Origin: Chromera velia
Lineage: Eukaryota; Sar; Chromeraceae
Direction: 5' to 3'
NCBI GenBank assembly: GCA_018398765.1
Contig: JAHBMJ010005928.1
Location: forward strand, 1 to 61,044
DNA: 61,044 nt
Shown here: positions 22,574-34,424 of the stretch, piece by piece
How the letters are laid out: every line of letters begins with the position of its first letter
How positions within the stretch are numbered: position 1 is the first letter of the stretch
Position numbers and translations under genes: made by a program
The notes under the pieces: model-generated
Told to the model about the DNA's origin: nothing
The model's database searches: none
What the model saw: only the letters and a program-made list of their open reading frames with translations

Positions 22574-23673
22574 CGCGGAACAGAGAGAGTTGCCGAGAGA
22601 CGAACACACGGAAGGGACAGGAACGAAAGTCTTGAGGGATATAAAGCAGAAAAAACGAAGAAATTCGACCTAATGATCACAATGTTTAGACACACACAAG
22701 CGGAAAATCGGCAAGCAGTCTACAGAACACATCTGCAATACAAGACACAAACAAATGGTCTAACAAAAGGACCCACTCTCGATTTCCTTCATCTTCTTCT
22801 CCCTTTCCTGCTCCTCCAGAAGATAACAGAGACAGGTCTCCTCGGTGGAAGACGTGATGTACGTGTTTCTCCTCCTGTACAGCTCATTCTCGGGGGGTAG
22901 AACGATGAAGTGCTTGGAGATCATCCCCAAACCCAGGGAGGACTGGATCCTCTCAGCATGCCGTTGGTGGAGGTTCGGGTTCCGCCCTTCAACATCGCCC
23001 ATGTCGACATCGTCATCTCCTCTCCCTTTCCCCTTCTTGTCCTCCTCTGCCCTTTGTTCTTCTACCATCTGGACGCCCGAGAGTCCCGCGTTGGAGAGGG
23101 AGGAGAAGAAGAACCGCAGAGAACGCATCGACTCCCCCATCTCCCTCCACACCTGTTCTTCCTGTTCCAGTTTCGTTTTCAAATGAGTCAGGCACATCTC
23201 GTAGCCGCTACCGAACACGCGTCCGTCCAGCTCGCCGTCAACGGTAGACAGGAGTTCCACTGCGTCCTGATGGTTCAGATCGCGCACCTGTGTGCAGAGA
23301 GGGGGAGAGGGAGAGAGGGAGCGAAGGGATAATCGATCAAGAGGTCAAGCCTCCATTGAGCAGATCAACCCAGACAAAGAAAAGGAAAAAGGGCGAAATG
23401 GGACTTCTTCCATTCCTGACGTGAACAATCAGATGGCTCCAAAAATCATGACCAACAAAAGAGAAGAAAAGAACATTTCGAACGATGGCGCGAGGGGAGA
23501 AAGAAAGAGGAGAAATTTCGATTTGATCGGCAAGTGCAAGAGGAGACCTGTCAAACAGAATAAAAGACCTCGACTGCTCGCAGCATTATGCCGCAAGAAG
23601 AACGATCTGAGATAGAAACACTCACTATCCCGGGAGAAAGAAAAAGACATTCCCTGCAAAACAAACAAAAAAG

Positions 23674-23712
<39 letters not shown>

Positions 23713-24022
23713 CAAAAGACTGACTGACCAATTCCCAGTACGCCTTTGAGTACCCTCTCGCAGTCCGCTCATCCTGCGCGAGAGTGGAGACCGGAGGGAG
23801 CTCCACTGGTTTTCCCTCTTCTTGGGCCTTCTCTGCCTTCCGAATGGCACCTGGCATGAAGACGCCCTCTCTGAGTTTCCTCTCCCTCTGCTGCATCGCT
23901 TCGCAAATTTCCTGCTGCCTCCTCTCGGTCTCATACTGACTCGCCTGCTGACGCCTGTGTGCAGGCATCCATGTATGCCACCGTGCTCTGTGGAGGCAGT
24001 GGAACTTCAAAGCAATGATGAT

Positions 24023-24063
<41 letters not shown>

Positions 24064-24189
24064 GCATGCCAAAAAGAGAGCTATTCACTTAGCGATTCCC
24101 GGAAAACCAAAGCGAAGTGGAGGGGGAAACACAGAAAAGAATGAGGAAGAGCGGACACCCCAGCATTGCTTCCATCCCTCTGACATCCG

Positions 24190-24222
<33 letters not shown>

Positions 24223-24771
24223 GACTCCTCCTCTATCTTCGCCCCTCCATTCTTGTTGTCTTTCGGATTCATCCGCATGCTGATTCGGAAAGAGGGGGCG
24301 CACTCAGAATCGGGACAGCTCTTAACCTTTTCTTTCCCTCCCTGCCTTTTGGCTGTGCCCCTTTCTTCTGCCCCTTTCTCCCCCCATTTCTTCTTTTCCT
24401 TCGACCTTCCTGTATTTCTCGTGGTCTCTCCTCTTCTCTCTCCTCCTCCATTCGTGTGAACATGCACACACACACACACACACACCCTTGCGAGATGGCC
24501 CAGAGTCCGGATCTTCCGCAACACCGCCGCCTGCTTCTCTGCCATCACCTTCACGCACTCAGCTCTAGGGTTCCGAGGACCCCCCGCCCTCGTACCGTCG
24601 CGCAGGGAGAAGTGGGTGCATAGCTTCAACAGAGTGGCCTTCTGCTCCAAAGTCAGCTTGTCCCTCCACGATTCCTGGGCGGCGTTTCCGTTGAGCACCG
24701 CCGTGTCGTGCTCTTCACGGTCCCTCTCCTGATCCCATTGGATATGGTACCCTGCACTCACTCATTCATTC

Positions 24772-24811
<40 letters not shown>

Positions 24812-25065
24812 TCACTGACTCACGCCCTTTCTCTCTCTCTCATACACACTGACTCACTCTCACTCACTCACTTACTCACTCGTTCACACACACACACACA
24901 CACATACACACACACACACACACACACTCACTCACTCACTCACTCTCTCACACACACTCATACTCTCTCACTCACAAACCGAAAGGTTGACAGACAGACA
25001 GACAGACTATATTGTCTTTTCTTCACTTCACTTTTTCCGAATCGCTTCCTTTCTTTCGGACAGAC

Positions 25066-25100
<35 letters not shown>

Positions 25101-28100
25101 GATAAACGGGCTCCAGAGAAGTAGTAGTCACCTGGTAGGTAGGTGGGAAAGCAAAAGGAGGAAGGAAACAGAGAGGGACCAGCAGCGTGTCGACACAACC
25201 CCACTATCCATCACCCCCCATGCGCTCGCACACACGCCTACACACACTCACATGCACACCGACGTATCTACCTGCGGCGAGGTCTCTTGCAGTCTTCAGG
25301 TAGAGGACCTGTTCCCCTGGGTCCAGCACGACGCCGATGTTGTGGTCTATCTGGGGGATGTCCTTCGTGATCGAGCACGTGTTTGCACGGATGTACTCAT
25401 TCAGAAACCTCTGAGCGATGGCCTGCACGCACAAGAGAGTCGGCGCAGAGACAGATGAGAAGAAAAGACACAAGCACAGGAGAAAACGCAGAAAGTTCCC
25501 CGACAGATAGAAGAAGACGGACAGACAAGGGGACACGCACAGAGGCAGCGAAATGACGGATGCAGTTGAAGAATCAAGAAGGCATGGAGGAAGGACTTCT
25601 AGAAAGCGATAGGGGGAAGGAGAAATTTTGGGAAGAACACTTTCCCTCCTCTGACTCTCTCTCCGAGAAGAGGAAGGACACAGTGGTGAATGCGTGATTG
25701 TTTGAGAGAGCAAGACACACCGACAAAAAGAGAAACAAGTTGTAAGGGAACGAGAGAGAGACACTGCAGCCCAAAAGACAGAAACGATAGGAGAAACATC
25801 GCAACTGTTCAGACCCGACAGACGGACTGTATGTTTCTTCTTCTCCCTTCTTTTCAGACAGACAGACAGAATACATCGTCTTTTCTTTCCTTTTTCTCTT
25901 CCTTTCTTTTAGAACAGACAGACAGGCAAACCTGCTGTTCCAGAGGGTAGAGGGATCGTTTCTCTTTCGTCTGAGTGCCAGGCTGCTGAAGTAGAACGTC
26001 GCGTGTGTCTGCCGGCAGGTGGAAGTGGAAGAAGTCCGCGATGCGCTGAATGTCGTGGAGCCTGCGAAAGAAGTCCATCCATCCATCCATGAGCTAGGAG
26101 TGGCAGGGGATGCCGCAGAAGTCGCTGAGACCTTTTGACCCAAAAAGCCGCGAAGAAAGAAAAGTGGACCGAAACAACGACCGAAATCCAGTCAGTTGAA
26201 ATGACGGACAGAGGGATGGATGGCAACGGGAGGAGGTTGCAGGAAGAGAGAGAAATGGGGTGGCAGGCAAATATGCGAATCGGTCCACAATGCCTACAGA
26301 GGACAGAGGAAGAGAGCGCAGACACACCAGCATTGAGATGGCTTCATTATGGACAGCCACCTCGAAATCCATTAAACGCACAGACCCACCCTTCCCCCTA
26401 GCTCGGCCAGACTGACCTTTGCACTGGAGGGGTCCCGGTGAGACCCCATTTGAAATGAGCCCTCAGTGCCCTCACAGCGTTCTGCATGCAGGCAGGCAGG
26501 CAGGCGGCATGCATTCATTCATTCATACATACAAGGAAGGCCAGATCACTTCTGATCAGCATCACTGTCTCCATATTGCACACTAGACAGGGAGGGAGAG
26601 ATCGAAGATCAAATTGCGGAGGTCTTTCCCAGAAGAAAGCATGACCAAAAGAAAGACCGGACAACGACATTCGGGCTCGAACCCCGACTTTCCCTGTCCT
26701 CTTCCCTTCCCCCCCTGGCCTACTCCTGCTCCTACACACACACACGCACATACACACACACACACACAGACATACACAGAAGAGAGGAAACAGATGGACA
26801 ATCTATCTGCCTTGCAAGGCTGACCTGTGCCTTCAGATCTTGTGTGAAGAGTTCATGGAATTCATCATACACCACCCTCTTCCAGTAGAAGCACTCGAGG
26901 ACGGGAAACAAACGAGAACCCAGACGCTCTGCCTTCGCATTCTCCAGAGTCAGAGGCATCTCCCCCCTCCTGTCCCTGCCCCCCCCTCCGTCTCCCTCAT
27001 CCCCCTCGTCCCCCTCCGGGAGATCCGCTCCGTCCCCTTCCTCCTCCTCCTCATCGTCAGGGTCCTCGTTGGGGTCTCCGTGTCCGTACTTTTCTCGCAT
27101 CAGCTTCTCCGCCTCCTTGTACCACTCCGAGTACTTGTGCTCATCGATCCAGATACCGAACTCACGACGGACCTGCACTCAGTCAAGCCATACCTCAGTC
27201 AGCCAGTGCAAAACAAAACACAAACTGAGTTCAAAACTCCTTCGGGCTAATCAGGGAGCATTCTTTTCTTCCCTTCATCTTTTGCCTCTGGTGCCAGAGC
27301 AGGGGGGACGGAAGGACGAGAAAGCTGTTCTGCTCTGGGTGTTCTTTGTGGATCTTCATCGTTCACATCTGTTTGGTTCTTTCTGCACGGGGACTTATCG
27401 CCATGCATCCAGCCACGTGGGGGCGGAGACGGGAGGAAAGTCGCTACATGAACACGAGAGGAATGTCGATGCTTCTTTTGCGTACCTTGTCAGTCACAGC
27501 ACAAATCGCATGCAACCCAGAGGGACTCATTCAATCCACAGTCTGTTGTCGTTGCCTACAATGCATTGAGGACTCGACTTGAAGGCTTTCTTTCTTTGCA
27601 CACTGTTCTCAAAATGAGTGAAGCAGCGCCCTTGATCTTCGTCTCTCTCACTGATGACTGACCTCATCGACTGTTTTCTCGGCCCACGCCCCTTTTCTCT
27701 TATCCCTCGGGTTCCTCTGAGCGGCTGCATTTCCCTTAGGCTTCGGCGGTTTGGGTTCTTTTTTCATCTGCATCTGCGCCACCGCTAGGGGATGCTGTCG
27801 CTCCCACTCAGCCCTTCGCTCCGCCGCCCTCCTCGCCTCCTCCTCTTTTGCCTGCCTTGCCCTCTCGATCATGTCTTGAATGTGACGCCCTCTCCTCCGC
27901 AGCCGGGCCTGCGCTCTCGCCTCCTTTCTCGCCTGCTTCGCTGGGTCCACAGGTTTTTTCTCTTTCTTGGGCTTGCCGGAGGCTTGAAGCTCTTCCTCCG
28001 TCATCGGACGGATGAGGTCTGCAGCCATCTCATCGTCGAAAGCCTTCAGACAGGTGTACTCCTCAGGCATCTGGAGACGCTTTGCGAGCCATTTGAGGGA

Positions 28101-29826
28101 GAGGTTGCCTCTGTGTTCCTGAATGAACAACTCGAGGGCCTTCAGACGTTCGTAGTAGGAGGCCGGGTCCTCACTCGTAATGTTGCCCTCAAACCCGCGG
28201 GTGTCGTAAGGGGCCTTTGCTCGAGCACGGGAGAAGGCCACCTGCCGCTTCATGTAACCGCCGGAGAAGAAGAGACGGTAAGTCGCAACCACAAAATCTG
28301 CCTGCAAGCGGGTGGCCAGAAGAAGATGGCACGGGCGCAGGGGGAGGAGGGTGCCATGAAGAGAGAGACGACGGGACGAAAAAATCACTCGTGCAGATGC
28401 AAGAAAGACACTAGACCGCCAGACCATTTCGACAAAACCTGCCGTTGAGCAAAGTGCACTCTCTCCCTTGTCCTTCGTTTTTTTCTCATCAGCCCTTCTT
28501 TTGATGGTTGGACCGCCTTAAATTACAGGCGTAATTTTCGTTTCTTTTCCTTATGTAGGAAGGGACCGTGACCGAGAGACAGAAAGAACGGCAGAGAGAC
28601 AGAGAGACAGAAAGACTGTATGTTTCTTCTTCTCCCTTCTTTTCTTCATGAACACAACACAGACAGCCAGATAGAAAGACAGACAGACAGACAGATAGAC
28701 AGACTATATGTTTCTTCTTCTCCCTTCTTTTCTTCATAAACACAACAGACAAAAAGAAAGAAAGCAACAAAGACAAAAGAACATCACGACAACTCAGACA
28801 AAGTGGGCAGGGGGCCCGAAAGGTGAGAGTTAAGCGCCCCTTGCCTCTCCACCTCCCGACAGACTTTCACGTGATCACTGGTTTCACACGCTACTCCTCT
28901 GCTGCTTCCAGTCAAGACAAGAAAGAGAAGAAAAGAAGACAAGACAAGAAAATTCAACAGACAGACAGACAGACAGGACAGACAGACAGACTAGATGTTT
29001 CTTCTTCTTCTCAGGCAGACAAACAGACAGGCAGACGGACAGACAGACAGGCAGACAGACAGACAGACAGACAGACTATATCGTCTTTCAGACAGACAGA
29101 CAGGCAGGCAGGCAGAAAAGCAAATCTCTCCACAGACCTCCATGATCTCCTTGACGCTGGTCGACTTGAGGGGTGCAACTGTGGAGATGCCGATCACCTT
29201 GTGGCCTGCCCCCGCAGTGAATTTTCGGATCTCATTCAGCCACTGCGTGTACAGGTTGGCCGGAACCATGATCAGGGTCGCCTTGGTGGGAATGTAGAAG
29301 GGTGCCAGCTCCTTCGGGATGCGGGGGGGAAGCCTGACTGACAAAGAAAGGAAGGGGAAGAATACAAAGGGGGGAGGACTGAGTGATGTGGGTTTGAGAC
29401 TGTTTCTTCATTTTTGCTTTTCGCAACTCTACCCTCCTCTTGTCTGATTGGTAAGAGAAACAGGCCGGGTGGGAGGGAGAAAGAAAGGCCTGAGTAAGTA
29501 AGGGAGAAACAACACAAGAAGCGGCAACCAACTTTGTGTGAAGTCGGAAAATCTGGGTAGTGCCCAGAGAGGATCCCTCAAAGAGTCACTCATTCGCCAT
29601 TCGTTTGCACATCCAATCACACACTCGCTGGAGAACGAAAGCCTCAATGAGAGAAAGAAAGCACGACACCAACTGAAAAAGCAGTTGACTGATGAACCAA
29701 CTTACTTACCACTTCTTCTGCGTGTCGACCAGCCCGATCGTCACCGCTGTCTTCCCATACCCGACAGCGTCTCCCAAAATTCCTGCTCGACAGTGCTGGA
29801 AGGTACCGTATCGCACCTACAGATAG

Positions 29827-29860
<34 letters not shown>

Positions 29861-32800
29861 GCCATGAATAAGAATTAGTCTCGAGGCAAGTTGCCATCAG
29901 GGAGACTCTTTTTCTTTTTGTTTGTTTTTTACTTCACAATCAAAAACCTCTTTTTTTCGTTTCTTTCCTTTGATATGGACAGGCGGACGGACGGACGGAC
30001 GGAGACGCAGGACGCTCGTAGAGGGACGGTAGCCTTCTTCTTTTTCATTTCCAACGAATCCATGTCTTCTTTCGCATTCTTATTGGTGGCACCTCTTTTC
30101 GTTCTTCTGTTTTTGTGTCTTTCCTTCCTTCATTCTCTCTCACTCACCTGAAGGACGCACTCCAGCTTCATCCCGGTGTTCCCAATTTGGTACGACACTC
30201 TGAAGGGCACAACGAAGTTTCCCTTCTTGGCCTCCTCATCCACGTCGAAGGGCTCGTACGGCTTCATTACCGCAGGCTCCCAACTGGTGGTGATGTCCAG
30301 GAGCCTCTGGTCCGACGATCGGGGGTCCCATGGATCCAGAGGCTGGCCGTCTCTCCCGTAGCCGCCCCGATAGCTGCAATCAATCAAGCGGTTAACCACA
30401 CAGGCAGAAGAAGGATGTGGCCTTACTTAAGCGGCTGAAGTGTTCATTCCGAAGTTCCGTGTTGTGCATCGATCACGAGCAGCGCATAAAAGGACTGCAA
30501 TAGAGACGAGAACGAAAGGGGAGAAGCCATGAAGGGTTCCTCCACAAAGTAGTGGGGATGGGGCGGATGTCAATGGTGGGAAACAGAAAGAATGGCAGGC
30601 AGGCAGGCAGGCAGGGAACGGGGAGCACGGAGGGAGCTTCACGAGATCATGTTAAGAGACTGTCTGCCCAGAAGGAAGGAGGGGAAAAGAAAAGAAAAGA
30701 AGAGAAAGAGTACTGACTGACTATAGTTGGATTCTCCTGGGCGCTGGTTTGGGTAAGGTCCCCTTTGCTCTGGCTTCTCTGCGTTCCGCCTTGTGTTTCT
30801 TGTGGATCGACTTTTCTGTCTCGATATTTCCCTCAGCATCGGGAATCGGGACAGGGTCAGTGACCACAGAACGTTTCGGTTTGACCAGAGCGGCAGGCCA
30901 TTTGACCGAGTGGGCATGTTTGATGGCTTCGGTTCGGAACAATTCATCCCCCTTTCTCTTGAAGTTCTCATTCACATTCGGAGCAAGGCCTGCCTGCTCA
31001 GCCGAGAGGACCACAGAACCATAAACAGAAGACGTCGGAGTGTCTGAATCATCTGAATCGTCCTCCGACTCCATTCTCTGCGCTGTGAGGGCATCTGTGG
31101 CAATCTGCAGAGTGGAAGAGGCCGAATGACCGACAGCCAGAGCCCTACCGGATGGGCCTTGCTGATCGTCATCCTCTCCGTCTCCGTCCTTTTCTCCTCC
31201 GTTTTTGTCGGCCTCTCTGCACCAATCTGATTTCAGATCGTTTTCTGCTGACGAGCGCTCTCCTGCGGGACTGGCGGTCTGGGTCGGCAATCCTGAAAGA
31301 GGAGGTCCTCCCAGTGCCTGCCCTTCTGTCTCTCCCTCTCCCTGTTCGTCTGTCTTGCTTTTGTCCCCCGACTCCTCTTCTACGACGCCCATCTCGACAT
31401 CTCCTCCTTCACCGCCTGCCTCAGCCCCGGAGACGGCAACGGGAGCCCGACCCTTTCCAGCCTCGGAGACGGGACGGGAAGAAGCCGCTACCCCCCCTGC
31501 TTCCGAGGCAGCACGAGAAGCAGCCCTACCTCCCTCAGCCTCAGAGGCGGCACGGGAAGAGGCTCGACCGCGTGAAGCGGCAGAACGCGCCGCCACCTCC
31601 GCTGCCAGCCCCTCCATTTCCGGTCCCTCGGCGGATACCCGAGGCTTGTACTCGATCGCGCTCATCTCCCTCTTGGCCATCCAGTTCAGAGATCGGAGCT
31701 GCTCGGGTCTGAGCTGGAGTCGAAATCCCTTCGGATTCTCGTGTGCGTCATCGAACCTGCATGAGTGGGCGGGCGCGCGTATTGGTTTTGCTCACGGCTT
31801 TCATACTGTGGGTATATGTGTGCGTGTGCGTTTGTATTCTCAAATGGATTCATTCGAACCTACAGGCCATGAAGCGGACCCTCAAGCACGTATTTGACCA
31901 GAAGAAAGGGAACGCGCAGAGCGGTAGAGAGAGAAGTAGCACGGCAGAGAGTCCAAGGAAAGGACGGTAAGAGGAAGACGAATGGAAGCAGTCGAAGAAG
32001 GATGTGAAATTTCATCTATTCATTCCTCAACACACACTATCCGCAAACCACCTCATCTCAGACAGGTGTTCCGCTCTCCCACCCACCTGTTGTTCTTCAG
32101 GGCCACCTGTGTGTGTGTCAGTGCATAAGCGCATTTGGGGGCGTGTCCATCGGCATCTTTCATCACCCGCTCTGCCTGATAGTTTGGCTCCAGTGTGGTC
32201 TGACCCCGGTAGCTCCCGTAGAAGAGCGTTCCCTTCGGCATCGGGTAGTCGTCGTCGGCTGTCAGACGCCACCCAAACCTGTCAGACATGACAAACCCCA
32301 TCCAAAAGGAAAACGGGGCGTTGAATTCGAATTAAAGGAAGGGTCAGAGGAGCGACACGAACAAATGCAGTCTCACCATTCGCATAGGATCAAGACGGTC
32401 AAACTATCTTGAAGACAAAAAGCTAAAGGGCAGTTGAAGAGTCAGACTGCCTACGTGGGAATCAGGAAATTCATTGCAGCAGAAGGGGGGGTGAATGGAT
32501 GGACTCCGAAGAATCCGATCGCCTTTGGATGCACGCAGTAAATCCCTCCCTCCCTCCCTCTGAAAACTTCAGGAACCCCGACAGCAACCCGAGCAAGAGA
32601 CTTTCAGTATGCTGGTGACATATCATCTAGGCAAAAACTCTGGACAAGACCCCTGCCCTGCCTGCCCGCATGCTGGTCTGTCTGTCGCTCTGCATGCATG
32701 TCCTTCCTTCCACCGACTGGCTGACGGTCTGACCTGAAGTCCCGCGGGTTCTCAGGCAAGTGTGCAACGTGACCCATGAGGACCCTCAGGGCATCGGAGG

Positions 32801-34390
32801 GTTTCAGGAGCAGCTGGAGCTTCACAAGTGCCTTCTTGTTAATCTGGTCCTGTGGCCGATCCTGAAGAAAGAAAGAACAACTCGCACGCAGATATGTGCA
32901 CACAGGAGGCAGGCATGAGGGAAGGCAAAAATTTCGATCTGCTTTGCTCCCTCTTACTGTTGTAGTCTCTTTCTTCTTCTCACCAAGTTTCCCCCAGCTG
33001 GCCACACAGACAAAGAGGAAGAGAGAGAGAAACACGGAAGGAGGGAGAGGTCAAATTGACCCTCAAGACAAGAAGGCAACAGAGGAAGAAAAGAGGGGAG
33101 GGACGAAGGACAAACAGGGAAGCAAGCAAACCAGAGAAGCAAGCAAGCAAGCACAAGAACAACCCACCCACCCACCCACCCACCCACTAACAGACCGACC
33201 GACTGACCTGTAATTCCACCCGAAGGTCTGCAGGGTACAGGAGGCTATCGTCTTCCGTTCTGTCGAGCCTCTCGATCAGCAGCCCCGTCTTCGTCATCTT
33301 TGTCACCGTCACACGCGCCCCGACGCCCCACATGTCCTGGTGGATGCTGGAGGCATTGCCAAGCAGACAGGCAGGCAGGCAGGCGATCCAGGAACAGAAG
33401 AAGAGAAGAGAGCAGAGGAGAAAAGAGAACTCAAAAAGAAAAAAAGGGAGGACAGAAGAGATGCGGAAAACGTTGCCACAAAAGCAACCCAGAAACACCG
33501 GCGAAGAGAGGCAGGCAGTGAGAGCAATAACCGGACAAAAAGAAGGATCAGCAGGAAAGTGAGCAGAGAGTTCAACTGAATCAACGTTTTCCCCCCCTTC
33601 TGAACGGAATATCTCCCTGTATGCATGCCGCTTTTGTTCAGTTAGGGGACTTAGATATCGCACTCTCACACCGACAGTAACAACTTTTCTTTTCTGGCAT
33701 CGATAGACGGGCGGAGAGACCACATTATTTTCTTACCCTCTCTTTCATTCTTCTCTTTTTCTGTATACCGACAGCCACATAGCGAGAAAGTCAGACACTG
33801 CATTCATTCTTCATCCCCTTGTTCAATAGGGGCAAGACAGACAGACGGAAAGACACAGAGAGGCACCTCCTCCTAAGACACTGACTGACTGACTGTGTGC
33901 TTTTCTCTTTCTCGATCACGTGGGGATCTCTTGGGGCTCCGTGGAGCATTTTCATCATGTTCAGGTCTCGGCTGGGGAGCATGCCCTGAGTGACGTCGGT
34001 GGAGTACCACTTGCTTCTCCTCACCGTCTGCCCCGTCACTTCGTCCACGTCGTGCTCGAAGAAGACGTTGGACTCGCACAGACGCTTTCCCAAGTCAACC
34101 AACAGGCACTCCACCTTCAGACGGCCTGGCGCGTGAAACCCAAAGTACCCACTGCACATGCAACCAAAGCAGGGGAGGGAAAAGGAGCGGAGACGTGAGA
34201 GAGAGGATACGGGGGCTCCTCGGTACAGACAGGCACAAACAGTTCGACACAAGCAGAAGCATGCAAGCAGGGCATGTCAAACAAGCTGTCGATAATTATC
34301 ACAATCCCCAGAGGTCCCCCCCCAGACAGCAAAAAAGGGGACTCGCTGATAGACAATCTAGAAAACGCGGAGGACAAACGAAACGAAGAA

Positions 34391-34424
<34 letters not shown>

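Noticed and set aside
31205-31897. Plus-strand Ser/Pro/Ala-rich open frame
   Set aside because: Antisense to SNF2-gene exon 31756-30722, which joins in phase on both sides and carries LRPEQLRSLNWM.
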